Shown here: positions 12,510-23,903 of the stretch, piece by piece | How positions within the stretch are numbered: the stretch's first letter is position 1 | How the letters are laid out: every line of letters starts with the position of its first letter | Assembly: GCA_017354895.1 (NCBI GenBank) | Contig: CP071497.1 | Span: forward strand, 4,526,001-4,590,000 | Reading direction: 5' to 3' | DNA from: Podospora comata | Lineage: Eukaryota > Ascomycota > Sordariomycetes > Sordariales > Podosporaceae | DNA length: 64,000 nucleotides | Program-made: the position numbers and the translations under genes | The notes under the pieces: model-generated | Told to the model about the DNA's origin: nothing | Database searches by the model: none | Seen by the model: only the letters and a program-made list of their open reading frames with translations

Positions 12510-14185
12510 ATGCAAGTTCCGATTTCAATTCCTCCTTCTGCCACTTCCCCTCAACCCTCAAGTGCTTTCAGATCCCTCACACTCCAAACCAAAGATGATA
12601 CTGGTGTGGACAAGCCTCTCTCCAAGCTCATACCGACTTTTGCAGTTGATGTCTCTGGGAGTACCTACCCAAATGGAGCTCTAGTTGCAGAGAAGAACGC
12701 CATAATCAAGATCTTCGACCTTCTTGATGATCAATGGTCATCCCCCATTCTCCCTTGGAACTATATTACCCACCCTCCGTGTGATCGCAAGACCATCGGT
12801 ACACTGAAGCACATGTATGGGACCAGACCGTCATCGTCTCCGTCTTCGAGGCCAAGGGTCATTTCTCGAGAGTGATTCCTAACGAGCGGCGGGTCACTCG
12901 ACTGTGTAAAGATACGAAATGGGAGGATCTGGTTGGAATCATGTATGATGACTTGGTCAAGGTCTCCATTTTCAAGCCAGAGCTACCGGACCGTCATGTC
13001 ATCAAGCTTCCTGACGGCGAGACCATCAACATGGAGGATCTTTACAGTCACTCGCTGCCATCTGACGAAATTTTTGATTTTCTTGGCTCCGCCACTGCCC
13101 TTGACGCCATGATTATTACTTCCGAGACCGCAGGGGACGGAGAGAGGCTTTCTGAAGCGCTCCGAACAGCCCTGGCGAAGGGAGTTGATTCTGCCCAGGC
13201 CGGCATCAATCTGAGCTCTGTTTACCTCAGGACCATTCTCCAAGACGCATTCGATGCCAGCGGTGCTGATACCCAGAAGCCCAATGCCATGTGGCTTGCA
13301 TTGAAGCAACATAAGTTCACCCAGACGATTGATATTGAATCCATGAAGGCACATTTACGACAGGAACACCGAGACACTCGAGCGCGTGTAAAGGCTTGTT
13401 CGACTTCTGCGCAATCCGTCACCTTTCTGGAAAAAATGTCACAAAAGGGAAAGTGGCAAGAAAAACAAAGGCACAGGCATGCTGAGGCCGCTTTTCTGAG
13501 GCCTACCAAGTCCGATGATTTTGATGAGTGTTCAACTCCTTTTAGATACATCACATCGCCTCCCGAGAAAGGCGGAAAGTTAGCGAACAGGAAGTCGGCA
13601 CGACGTGATCCACCCTCGCCGGCGACCGTCGAGAGGTCAACATCGTCCGTTACCTTGGGTCATGAGTCACATTCAGGTGACGGGGATAGCTACGTCCATG
13701 TCAAGGATGTAAGCACTCCGGTCTTGGATGAGAAATCCATTCTGTTGCGACCCAATTGGGACGACTTCCAGGTAGACGCGCAAGGCCTTCACGACTGCTG
13801 CATCTGTGGTGAGCAGAAATGTTTACAGATGTTTTTGCTTCGACCATATAGGAGTTATGGTATTGATCACGAGCGTAGGGAGAGATTTGTGCCTTTCATT
13901 TTCCACATCACTTGTTGCGATGGTTGTTTTGGCGTCTTGCACCAAATGGGCAAACTGCCGAACGGTGAGGATCGCCCTACCGAGGCTGTGCCAGACCTGA
14001 CACAACTACCTGAAAGAAAATCAGCACGGAAGAGATGGCTGGCTCCTTTGGAAAACGTGAATGACTTCAACACCCTGCGAACCATATGGGGTACGCATGA
14101 TGGCATAACAACGTGGTTGGGTTACACCCTCGAGAACTTTATTCAGCTGATTCGACTTTGTTCACTCCACCTAGTACCTAGGTAA
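12510..14185 (+). pseudogene. VWA-domain protein gene with probable internal deletion
   Basis: From the ATG at 12510 the frame encodes FAVDVSGSTYPNG (about residues 47-59), a von Willebrand factor A strand with a DxSGS MIDAS motif. It then gives KIFDLLDDQW and LPWNYI before stopping at 12875. A second frame, coherent from about 12821 to 14185, continues with SVFEAKGHFSRVIP, KWEDLVGIMYDDLVKV and INMEDLYSHSL. These resemble the region that follows the VWA domain in a common fungal VWA family as I remember it. No intron with usable sites joins the two frames, and the middle of the VWA fold (about 100 residues, including the TDG strand) is absent. The likely cause is an internal deletion with frame loss. 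The second frame ends with a Cys cluster (CCICGEQKC ... CCDGC) of possible metal-binding type. An assembly error is the main alternative. Confidence 0.6.
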
Positions 14186-14226
14186 ATACCAGCTGTTTGT
14201 ATTGCTAGTATACCGTCTTCACTATT

Positions 14227-15842
14227 TTAATGCAAAGGTACCTTACAACCCGATTCATTGGTTGTGGTCTTCCTGGCTTTGATGTAGCAAGGCCACGAGT
14301 GTTGGACAACCGTGAAAAAGGCTTGCCACTTCCACTCCTGCTCCGGATTTACCTGTGAGATGTCATAGTCCCTGACCAGCGTGGCCGCAATCTTGCTCAG
14401 TTCAAGTCTTGCAATATTTTGTCCGGGGCAAGAGTTGTAGCCATAACCCCACTGTACACATCAGTCAGTCAGTTTTCATAACAACATCACTAAAGGCTTT
14501 CACTCACAGGCATGAACCACCTGTCCAACTCCCCTGCATCCTCCCTCAACCACCTCTCTGGCTTGAACTCCCCGGCGTCCTCCCCCCATATCTCGTCTGA
14601 AAAATGCATAACCCAAGAATTCACAGACAAAATCGACCCCTTCTCAAAGCGCCTCCCCCCGATCTCCAATCCCTCAGGTCCCACCACCCTAGGCAAGTTC
14701 ATCGGCACAGGTGCAAACATCCTCAGCCCCTCCTTCAAACAAGCCTGCAGATAAACCAACCTCTTCGCCTGCCCCCAGCTAACCACCCTTTCCTCTCGTC
14801 CCCCTTCCTTCTCTTGCAGCTCGATCACCTCTTTCCGAGCCCTTTCCCAAGCCCCAGGAGTCCGTATCATGTAGTACACAAAACTCTGCAACGCGCAACT
14901 AACAGTCTCACTTGCTGCTCCCACCGTACTGACAGTAACAGCCTGTACATCCCTCCACTTTATCTTCTCAGGATGCTTCTCCATCGCCCTAAACCAATAC
15001 TCCACACTATCAAACCTCGATTCGTCTCTCTTGTCCTGTAAACGGGCTTTCATCGCTTTGATGGTTGTATCAAAGAGATGTCCATACGGTAGGATATTCA
15101 GCCAGGTGATAAACGGGTTCCCCAATAACGCGACGTGGATGTGATAAAAAAACGCCATGGCAGACGCGTACATTGACAGCCAGTACCCATTCGCAATCGC
15201 ATTACCGACATCAGTCCCTGTCTCGAGGAAACCGAATTGACTCGAGAAGAGGATCTCCCCCGCTACATCGAACGAAGTGAACGTAAAATACTTATCCAAA
15301 CCCACCTCCTTCCCCGTCCTGGCAAAACCATCAAGATGGCCAAGAAGCAAAGAGATGACGTTGTCGAGCTGGGGCTCTGACCGCAGCACGTTGGTGAGGG
15401 CATACCCCGAAGCAAAAGCCTTGCTTCTCTCCATTTTCTTTTTTGGGTCGGTGGTCGCCATGGGACTCTGGAAGCGGTAGTCTGGAATGGCAGTCATGCG
15501 GTACCAGGGACCTTTCTTGAGCTGACTCCCGAGGATTTTCTTGATGGCGTCGGGATGGGAGACGGAGACTTCATTGTGGGCGAGGCGGACAAAGTGTCCG
15601 TATTTGTTGTGGAGAGAGACGAGCTGGAGGTTTTGGTCGCCTTTGAGGATGTGGTAGATGTGCCAGAGGCGGGAGATGGAGGCGAAGGGTGGGCCGGGGA
15701 TGGAGGAGAGGGGGTGGAGGTGGCGGCGGTAGATGATGATGGAGGTGATGGTTGCTAAGAGGATCTGGATGGCCAGAGTCCAACTCAGGGTCAGGCGTTT
15801 GTCTAGCAAGAGATCCATTTTCGTCTTAGGAGCAAAAGACAT
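14227..15842 (-). CDS. Cytochrome P450 monooxygenase
   Basis: Two exons on the minus strand, 15842-14508 and 14451-14227, with a 56-nt intron (GTGAGT...TACAG), give about 519 residues. The N-terminus has a membrane anchor (LSWTLAIQILLATITSIIIY) followed by the Pro-rich hinge SIPGPPFASI, as in ER-bound fungal P450s. The I-helix region reads VGAASETVS, the K-helix ExxR is EGLR, and PERW follows in EFKPERW. The splice joins RWFMP to WGYGYNSCPGQNIA, which contains the haem-ligand cysteine. It resembles pisatin-demethylase-like fungal families, but the substrate cannot be told. An ATG at 15818 (MDLLLDK) is an alternative start. No secondary-metabolite core gene is adjacent. The gene converges with the VWA remnant, leaving only ~40 bases between the two stops. 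Confidence 0.9.
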
Positions 15843-16233
15843 TAGGAAGTTCTGAGGGCTTTGCGAAGACAAGAGAATTTAAATTTCTCGATTCATGTCG
15901 CAAATCTGGTTATCTCGCCAGTGATTAGGTTCCATCCCGCACAGCCCAAATGCCTTGCATGCTGTTTCATCAGACCACGTTTGACAAATCAGAAGTTTTG
16001 ATATGATTCGGAGAGTCGGAGTCTGTGGGTCTCTCGGCAATGCACGATCATCGCTGGACATGCCTCAAAGGAGAGGTAACAGCGGCACTATGGGAATAAT
16101 GCTGACTGTGCACACCAACATACAACTCACATGTCAGCCGAATACTAGCAACGGACCAAATGCTGCGGGAAAGAAGACATTGATTTGAACCTCATCGAGA
16201 CTGCCAGGGAGAGGTCATCATGACCAAGCAAGT
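15843..16233. other. Intergenic region upstream of the P450
   Basis: No coding signal was found. It contains the presumed promoter of the minus-strand P450. Confidence 0.4.
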
Positions 16234-17440
16234 TCAATGCAGAACCTGCTTCTCCTTTAACCACTCATCCAATTTCCGGAATGCATACTCATCATGTTTC
16301 TTCTGCGAATGACGAAAAACCTCCTCATACTATCCCGGCGTTCCGCAAGACTGTAATCTCTGCCCATACGGCGCGCAGCCCCAAACCCATCGGGAGCGTT
16401 GAAGTCATTGAGGTGGTCAGGCGCGATTTCGAGCTTGACGTCGCGTGGGACTTGAGGGAAAATCACTTCGTCTCCGATTCGCTGCAGGAGCTGGGTGACT
16501 GTATCTCCGAAGAGAATGCTGCAACGAAGTATTCGCAAGCAATTCGACATCAACCCTCTCGTTTCCAACCCCTATATCGACGTTCACAACCTGAAATCTA
16601 CACCGCATTCATCAAAACTCCATCACCTTATCCAAATACTAGCGCGTCTGTAAAAACCAGTCGTGAAGGCCCCTTTTAGCAGGGGCCTCAGCCTCAGATT
16701 CCAACGAGCGCTGAAGATTCGCCCTGTTTATCCCCACACCATCCACATTGGCCCAGTGAATTAAGTCCTTGAGCAGGTCATCAAACTTTCTGTCCGACCT
16801 CTTATGGAAGCTCGTTACCTCCTTCTTCGACACAATGAGCACTCTCTAACAGCTCCGATAAGTCTAATAGCCTGGTTTAAAGCCCTGGTCATGTACAAAT
16901 CCAATCAGTTTATCCAATTGTACTCTAGCAAAGTCCAATTCCTTGACGGTTTCGGCAACGTTTAGTCGGCGTGCGAAGGCATCCCAGAACTCGGCAAGCT
17001 GCATGGAATGGCTCCTCCTGCTGCTCCCGGAACCTCATCGCCTCTGCGTCCCACCGGGGATCATTCTCCACTTCCGCATACCTCTTGACAACCTCCACAC
17101 ACAATTCATCAAGCAAATAATCGTACTTTCCGACTGAATCCTTTCCACGGCCGTACCTATTCTTCGGCCTCTGATTTCAAATCGTCACCGTCCTCCTCAT
17201 GCTCATCATCGCTGCTAAGAAACATGAACCTATCCCCTCGATCACAATACCATCATACCACCGACCGCGTAGGAAACAGGTAAGCGTGTATGTCTCCTTT
17301 ATCGCGTCAGGATCGTCCATCCCCATGGCGGTTCGGATGGGGCGGAGGAGTTCGAGAAATCTTGAGTTGAAGAGTAATATTATACAATTGAACGATTGGG
17401 TTATGTACAAGTCAGGCCGTTCCGGGCGCAATCTGACATG
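16234..17440 (-). pseudogene. Decayed gene of unrecognised family
   Basis: Minus-strand coding remnants follow one another in shifting frames. In order they include FLELLRPIRTAMGMDDPDAI, FLRGRWYDGIVIEGI, an acidic LSSDDEHEEDGDD, YDYLLDELCVEVVKRYAEVE, LAEFWDAFARRLNVAETVKE, LDKLIGFVHDQGF, EVTSFHKRSDRKFDDLLKDL and, near the end, DEYAFRKLDEWLKEKQVLH. Each stretch reads as real protein with normal composition, but no set of plausible introns unites them. The original was probably a soluble, helix-rich fungal protein of 350-400 residues. I cannot name the family. Confidence 0.6.
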
Positions 17441-17623
17441 AAATCAAGTCATTATTCAGTGTAACTTAAAACCCAAAGATACAACCAGAGATAAAAAAAG
17501 GAGCAAGATATTGTAGGCTGAGTTTGAAGCGTCGTGATGATCTGGTAAGAGCCTCGCCTCATTGATGTCTCCATATTTGCTGCCTAAAGAAAACAAGACA
17601 GACCCAATGAGGGAAAGCCGCGG

Positions 17624-18964
17624 CTAGACAGGGCTATCATTTTGCTTGGGCCTGTTTTCCAGTCAGCATACAATCTAAAGACTCTTAGCAATATGCTCTT
17701 GAAGAACTTACTTGGTTGCCTTTTCATTGATTCGATCGACCTTGTACTCGAGTCTCTGCATGACTCCAGACTCGGGCTCGCCCACTTTATCGTCATTTCC
17801 CACAGGAGAGGATATCTGCGTAGTAGTGGTGGCTGCTCCAGTCCATCCCTGCTTGGGCACCAGATTAGGGACCGAAGTGTCGCCAGTCTCCACCTCCAGC
17901 TCAGGCCTCACTCGAGATGCCGTGTGGATTGTGTTCGAGGCAGTCCCAGTAGCTCCACTGGTAGTTTCAGTGAAGTCGGTGTCTTTTGTGAACAAGATTG
18001 GGTCAGGTCGGGTTGGTGGTCTTCCGCCCCTCGCCATGCGTCTTCGGACACGCTCAATCATGCTTGCCGTCGGAGTTGGCTTTTCTGCTTGCCGGGGCTT
18101 GGAGCGGACGAAAAGTTGAGGGAAGGAGGAAAGACAGGCGATCAACAAATTGATATAGGCTTCCACCGACCACCAGAAGATGAAGGCTACAGGATCGATA
18201 GCGCCCTGATTGAAGCGAGTCGTGTAAAGGATGGAGACGCGTACAATGCCCACAATCACGGTGATGATGGTGAGAGAAAACAAGCCAATCAACGCTGCCT
18301 TCTTCTTCCGCCGGATTTTGAGATTCCAGACCATGCTGACAGGAATGGCCAGAATCATGAAATCAGTTATGATGCTGAAGGCTGTGAGAATGGTCGAGAT
18401 GATGAGGGATTCAGTGACGAACCAACCGCTGTTGCAGTGGTCATTTTGATATATAAAGTCGTTCAGGTAACACTTGTACTGAATAATCGTCATGGAGAGG
18501 ATGAAGACGATTGCGCAAGCGACTACGCAGCTCCACCAGTATATTCGCTGTCGCCTCGTTTCGGAATTACCGTAGAGTCGCTTGAAGAAGAGCAGGAGGG
18601 CGAGCTTGACAATGAAGATGCAGAAGAAGACGAGCAGCTGCATGGCCAGCATGCAATCCATCCACTGTCTGATATCCTTGAGCGGAGGCGGGAGTGGCTG
18701 TTTCCCAGATCCCCACCAAACGATGGCATACATATTCCACCACTGTGTTGCCCACACCACCGAGTTTACAAAGATTATAAGCCAAGCAAAAATAACCAGG
18801 ATGTCGTCCCAGAAGAGCTTGCGGAACGTCCTCCATCGTGTCACGAGCCGGACGCCCAGGGTGATGAAGTTGACTCCCGTCAGAGTCCAGACGACGCCGT
18901 GGAAGGCCTGCCAGGGGATGAGAGCCTCCCCATAGCCACCCTTGGATACAGCGGCTTCAGACAT
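17624..18964 (-). CDS. Pth11-like / rhodopsin-domain integral membrane protein (seven-helix receptor type)
   Basis: Two minus-strand exons, 18964-17712 and 17651-17624, with a 60-nt intron (GTAAGT ... CTGAC ... CAG), give about 427 residues. The last exon adds only PKQNDSPV. I place the start at MSEAAVSKGG (18964), just before the first helix; the open frame extends upstream but only from a TTG. Hydrophobic helices include FHGVVWTLTGVNFITLGVRL, ILVIFAWLIIFVNSVVWATQ, LLVFFCIFIVKLALLLFF, WSCVVACAIVFILSMTII, ILTAFSIITDFMILAIPVSM, LIGLFSLTIITVIVGIVRVS and AFIFWWSVEAYINLLIACLS. The FKRLYGN and SVEAYINLLIACLSSFPQLF segments are typical of the fungal rhodopsin (DUF3328-unrelated, Pth11-type) fold. 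The Ser/Thr-rich cytosolic tail could be phosphorylated. These proteins are thought to sense surface or nutrient cues; the ligand is unknown. Confidence 0.85.
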
Positions 18965-20101
18965 GGTGACAAGACGGCGAGATTGAGACGGTGATACGGA
19001 ATGGCGTGGTGCAAGATCCTGAACAGGTTCAGGGCATGGTGCCTGTTCTGTTTGCTCCACAGAAGCATCTTCTTGGCTATAAAGCAGGGCATCCGTCACA
19101 AAGAAGCGACACTTGAAATGCCACCCCAAGTTCTAGATGCTCACCTTCGGGGATAGCAGCTTCCATCGGTGGGGTAGGCTTGATACAAAGAGACTCGTCA
19201 GGAGCTCATCAATCTCACTGGTCCGGAATGGCAAGACCGACCAATCCCGTGCAAGATCATCGCAGCCGACTGGCATTAAAGTGTCAAAGGTCTTTGTCCA
19301 TGGTGAAGATCGCTCAGCAAGCTTCTGGACGCAAGCAAGACTCAACAACGACGTCTGATGATCTCCTCGCGAGGACGAAAGCCAAGCAGCAGCATCGTTC
19401 TGCAAACCGCCCTACTCTTATCTACAAAGTATAGGTGGCTTGAGAACCAGCCTCGCTGGATTACTGGTAGCTCAATGAAACATATGTTGTGATATTCCAA
19501 GAAATATTCAACAACAATAGAACTATAAGAGGCTATTGCAAACCGGAAAGTTTTGAGATATGATCAAGCTCCGTACATAGCTGCAGTGGCAAGGGAGCGG
19601 GAACTTACTCCGACGTGGTGGCAAAGGCACGCTATTCTTTGTTAAAGGCCGGGCGGGACATTGTCCGATCACGACAACTACCCCGCCTAACCGAAGCTAT
19701 TGAAGCCGTTCAACAACGGGACTTTCTCACCATGCCGAGGGAAGCCAACAACCTGAACCCCTCCCTGAACGGCTCAGATGTATCGGTTTTTACACCACAT
19801 AGAAACAACTTGCCGGGTCGCCTAGCGTTAACGTGCGCGATGAGGGGCAGGTTGATCTGCTGTAGCATTGCCAGTGATTGGCGCGCTTGCAAAAGGGGAA
19901 TGAATTCCCACGACTGGCGGAGAAATATTCTAGGGCTCGCAAGTTCCCATACAAACCAAAGGGCATAAGACCACGGAGAATTTGAATGGCAATGTCAACT
20001 GATATCTTCGAGGGGTCTCTCAGGGGCTACCTCGCGGAGTCGCCTGGTCCGGCTTACATGAGCACTAGGTGCGCGGCAGTGCACTAACAATTTACCTAGC
20101 C
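18965..20101. other. Intergenic region, no gene seen
   Basis: About 1.1 kb between the receptor gene and the tRNA. Several frames of 60-117 codons exist on both strands, but they show no domain, no biased codon use and no neighbouring splice partners. Confidence 0.45.
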
Positions 20102-20188
20102 GCCCGGCTAGCTCAATCGGTAGAGCGTGAGACTCTTATGGAGTACTCCGAAATCTCAAGGTTGTGGGTTCGACCCCCACGTCGGGCT
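20102..20188 (+). tRNA. tRNA-Lys (anticodon CTT) with a 14-nt intron, second copy
   Basis: Base-for-base identical to the minus-strand copy at 4722-4808, including the 14-nt intron after position 37. The cloverleaf pairs fully. The identity continues 20 nt past the 3' end (to 20208), after which a TTTTTCTTTTTTT run gives a clear Pol III terminator at about 20212-20225. The 5' flanks of the two copies are unrelated. Confidence 0.95.
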
Positions 20189-20348
20189 CAATTCCCGTCA
20201 ATGACGATCTGTTTTTCTTTTTTTCCACCCTGTATCCTCCGTCCTCTTTTCGGGGTTATTCCATCTTGGAGATACTTAAACACCCCCTGAACCATCCATC
20301 AAGAACCAAGATGTCTCGTCCACCACCACGTCCCTCCAAACCATCACA

Positions 20349-21983
20349 ATGTTCCTCCACACGCTCACCACCCCCCTCCTCCTCCTCCTCCTCCTTCCCC
20401 GTCTAGCCCTCTCCCAAACAACCCTCACCAACCCCGTCATCTGGCAAGACCACCCCGACCTCGACGTCTTCCGCATCGGCCACACATTCTACTACTCCTC
20501 CTCCACCTTTGCGTACTCCCCCGGCGCCCCCCTGCTCCGCTCCTTTGACCTCGCCAACTGGGAAGCAGTCACCCACTCAGTCCCCTACCTCAACTTTTCC
20601 CCCGCCAACGCCTACAATTTGACCTCGGGCTCAAGAGCCTACGTAAAAGGCATCTGGGCCAGCACCCTCCGCTATCGTCGCTCAACCGACACCTTCTACT
20701 GGCTCGGCTGCATTGATGGATCCAAAACCCACATCTGGACCAGCCCGGGTGGCAACGCGCGCCAAAATGGGGGGGAGGTCCCCCCCCAAGCATGGAACTG
20801 GTCCCCCCGGCCAGTGATTAGCAACTGCTACTACGACGCGGGGTTGTATTTTGACGACAATGACGACTCACAAGCTTACGTCGTTTATGGAAACACCCAG
20901 ATTAGGATGGCGCAGTTGGTGGTGGACCAGAATGGGGATTTGAAAGAGGTGAGGAATCAGGTTGTTTATACTAGTGGTGATATGACGCTGGAAGGGGCGA
21001 GGTTGTATAAGCGGAACGGGGAGTATTATGTTTGGGTTACCAGACCAGCGGATGCGCAGTTTGTACTTAGGGGGAAGAGTCCGTGGGGGCCGTTCGAGAG
21101 ACGGGTGTTGGTTGATAGGGTTGGGGGGCCTTTGTCGAGTGCGGGGTTTGCGCATCAGGGGGGGATTGTGGATACGGAGGATGGGAGGTGGTTTTATTTG
21201 GGATTTTTGGATGCTTATCCCGGAGGGAGGATTCCTGTTGCCGCGCCGTTAACGTGGGGGGGTGATGGGTGGCCGAGTGTGGTTAGGGATGGGGGGAATG
21301 GATGGGGGAGGACGTATCCTTTGCCTGTGAACACGACTAGAAAGGTGAATGTGTTGGGGCCGAGGGTTGATGAGTTTAAGGGGGGGAAGTTGGGGCCAGA
21401 GTGGGAATGGAATCATAATCCTGATAATGGGAAGTGGTTGTTGAGTGATGGGCTGGTTTTGAAGACGGCGACGGTGACGGGGGATTTGTTTGCCGCGAGG
21501 AACACGCTTACACATCGGATTGTTGGGCCGAAGTCGAGGGGTACTTTTAGGATTGATGTTGGAGCTATGAGGGATGGCGATCGAGCTGGCGCTGTGCTCT
21601 TCCGGGACAAGGCTGCCTACATTGGCATTCACAAGACCGGAAACACTGCGTCGATCGTCATGCTTGACAACTTGAACTTGGTTGAGGGTTCATGGACAAC
21701 AAGTTCTACCGGTCGAGTGGCGGCAACGGGGCCGTCTATCACCGGAGAGATCTGGTTCCGAATTCAAGCCGATATCACGCCCGCCTTCGGGACAAACACT
21801 GGACGACAAGTCATCTTCTCTTACAGCACCGATGGCAGGACTTTCACGAATCTTGGACCCGCCTTCGCCATGAGCAACTCTTGGCGATACTTTACTGGGT
21901 ATAGATATGGCGTTTTCAACTTTGCGACCAAGGCACTGGGAGGCGAGGTGAAGGTCAAGAGTTTTGCGATGGAGATGGTGTAA
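20349..21983 (+). CDS. Secreted GH43 (subfamily 36-like) alpha-L-arabinofuranosidase
   Basis: An intronless 544-residue frame starting with a clear signal peptide (MFLHTLTTPLLLLLLLPRLA, cut after LALS). The five-bladed propeller begins NPVIWQDHPDLDVFRIG, holding the candidate catalytic base. It continues with AYVKGIWASTLRYRRSTDTF, NCYYDAGLYFDD, LEGARLYKRNGEYYVWVTRP (candidate acid Glu) and FAHQGGIVDTEDGRW. A C-terminal beta-sandwich follows from about residue 335 (VDEFKGGKLGPEWEWNHNPD). The sequence closely resembles, from memory, the Humicola insolens arabinofuranosidase that removes O3-linked arabinose from doubly substituted xylose in arabinoxylan (GH43_36). It would act outside the cell with the GH10 xylanase at 60123-61379. 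Codon use shifts from C-ending to G-ending near 20880. Confidence 0.88.
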   Translation: MFLHTLTTPLLLLLLLPRLALSQTTLTNPVIWQDHPDLDVFRIGHTFYYSSSTFAYSPGAPLLRSFDLANWEAVTHSVPYLNFSPANAYNLTSGSRAYVKGIWASTLRYRRSTDTFYWLGCIDGSKTHIWTSPGGNARQNGGEVPPQAWNWSPRPVISNCYYDAGLYFDDNDDSQAYVVYGNTQIRMAQLVVDQNGDLKEVRNQVVYTSGDMTLEGARLYKRNGEYYVWVTRPADAQFVLRGKSPWGPFERRVLVDRVGGPLSSAGFAHQGGIVDTEDGRWFYLGFLDAYPGGRIPVAAPLTWGGDGWPSVVRDGGNGWGRTYPLPVNTTRKVNVLGPRVDEFKGGKLGPEWEWNHNPDNGKWLLSDGLVLKTATVTGDLFAARNTLTHRIVGPKSRGTFRIDVGAMRDGDRAGAVLFRDKAAYIGIHKTGNTASIVMLDNLNLVEGSWTTSSTGRVAATGPSITGEIWFRIQADITPAFGTNTGRQVIFSYSTDGRTFTNLGPAFAMSNSWRYFTGYRYGVFNFATKALGGEVKVKSFAMEMV

Positions 21984-22808
21984 CTCTATGTCCAGCTGTG
22001 ATGGAACATCATGGTGTTATTGTTTAAGAGAAGTGCAAGGCTTGGCATAGTTACAATCGAATCGAAGAACTCTCAGGGTGGCTCCACCGAGCAATCACAA
22101 AGAATATTCCAGAACCGTGCTAGTGGGGGGGCCACCTTTTTTCTTCTCGAAGATAGCAAAACCGATCTTACAAAGCAAGACTGGAGTCGAAGATTGGGGA
22201 AAACTCTTCATTTTCTAGATGTCGATAATGGTGGGTCTGTTTTTGTCGGCGAAACCTTTTCCCAACTGCCCGTGTAGCTCGATGGTGACAAGAACATCAG
22301 TATGGCAGTGAGTCAAAATTTGTACCTAAGCAAAAGCAATTAGAAAGCATTGTCAGGGATGGGTGTTATTCATGAGGTGTGATGTGAGCATTGACGACAT
22401 CAAAAAAACATGGGCAAACCACTCTCTGCTGACTGTTTGCCATTATGCATGCACTCTAACAACCCAGACATTAACTTTAGAGCTTATTCATCATGCTGAT
22501 GACCAACAACACTCTGGGGCTCGACCGGGGATTCTCCCAAGAGAAAATGTCTCCACATGGCATTGTGGTATCGTAGCTATGACGTTGCATGTCTGCGGGA
22601 CCCGGACGACAACCGACCAAATTGTGACCCCAGAGGAGGTAGGAGCTTGCTTTGCTTGAACAGATATAAAAGCACTCTGGCTTGTCTCGACCTAGAACCT
22701 GTTCATCCGTTTTACTCTCTCATTCTCAATTCATACCCCACAACCCCCTCTCACCCCCTATCACCTCTCCAATCCCAGCTTTCACACGGTTCATCACCAG
22801 TCATCACA
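21984..22808. other. Intergenic region and promoter of the MDR gene
   Basis: No gene is seen. The last 130 bases are pyrimidine-rich (CTCTCACCCCC, ATCACCTCTCC), typical of a highly expressed fungal 5' UTR, and follow a TATA box. Confidence 0.5.
22665..22671 (+). promoter_or_regulatory. TATA box of the MDR oxidoreductase gene
   Basis: TATAAAA lies 138 bases before the ATG at 22809. It is followed after ~30-60 bases by a CT-rich stretch suited to transcription initiation. Confidence 0.55.
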
Positions 22809-23903
22809 ATGTCCATCCCCAAGACCCAGAAGCAGTGGCTCATCACCGGAGCCGACAAGGGCCTCGACGGCCTCGTCTACCAAGACGCTCCCGTCCCCAC
22901 CCCCGGCGACCATGAGGTCCTCGTCCACCTTCGCGGCGCCTCACTCAACTACCGCGATCTCATCATCCCCAGGGGAATGTATCCCTTCCCGCTCAACCTC
23001 CCAGTAGTAGCCTGCTCCGACGGCGCCGGCGAGGTTATTGCTGTTGGGTCCAAGGTCAAAAAGTGGAAGAAGGGCGACAAGGTCCTCACCCTCTTTAACC
23101 AGGGCCATCAGAGAGGTGACATGGACATTGCGGCCAGCAAGACCGGTCTTGGCGGCTGCTTCGACGGCACCTTGAGGCAGTATGGTACTTTTGCCGAGAC
23201 TGGTGTCGCCAAGATACCCAGCAACTTGAACTACGTCGAGTCTGCTTCGCTTGTCTGCGCTGGTCTTACGAGCTGGAACGCTCTTTATGGTCTGAAGCCG
23301 TTGAAGAAGGGCCAGTGGGTTGTCACCCAGGGTACTGGTGGTGTTAGTTTGTTTGCTCTGCAGGTAAGAATTTCTCTTTCAACAAATGAAACATGAAGGC
23401 GTGCTAACAGAAAACAGTTTGCCAAGGCTGCTGGTGCGCATGTCATCGCGACGACATCCACCGCCGAAAAGGCCGAGATGCTCAAGAAGTTGGGCGCCGA
23501 CCACGTTATTAACTACAGGGAAGATGTCAACTGGGGTGAGACTGCCCGCAAGTTGACCCCCGGTGGTGAGGGTGTTGAGCATGTTATTGAGGTTGGCGGT
23601 GCCGACACTTTCACCCAGAGCTTGAGCGCTGTCAAGATGGAGGGTGTTATCTCCGTCATTGGATTCCTCGGCGGTGCGGCTCCCAAGGACAACATTCTCG
23701 AGACCCTTTCTCGTGTCTGCACTGTGCGTGGTGTATACGTCGGCTCTCGCGAGCAGCTTGAGGCCATGTGTGCCGAGATTGAGAAGCACGACATCCACCC
23801 TGTCATGGACAAGACAGTCTTTACTCTTGAAAAGGCGAAAGAGGCTTATGAGTACATGTGGGCCAAGAAGCACACTGGCAAGATTCCCATCACGATTGAG
23901 TAA
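22809..23903 (+). CDS. Zinc-independent MDR (quinone oxidoreductase-like) dehydrogenase
   Basis: Two exons (22809-23363 and 23418-23903) across a 54-nt intron (CAG/GTAAGA...AACAG) give 346 residues. The GroES-like N-terminal domain reads GDHEVLVHLRGASLNYRDL and lacks the GHE and four-Cys zinc motifs of alcohol dehydrogenases. The Rossmann domain has TGGVSLFALQFAKAAGAHV, spanning the splice junction, and KKLGADHVINYR. This points to a zinc-free medium-chain reductase of the quinone oxidoreductase / enoyl reductase group using NAD(P)H. No signal peptide, so cytosolic. The strong TATA box and pyrimidine-rich leader suggest regulated or high expression. The upstream frame is open, but the ATG at 22809 (CACAATG) is the natural start. 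Confidence 0.88.

Noticed and set aside
17642-18994. 450-codon plus-strand open frame opposite the Pth11-like gene
   Set aside because: It is an antisense shadow: Cys/Ser/Asp-rich and without domains, while the minus strand encodes a clear seven-helix protein with splice signals.
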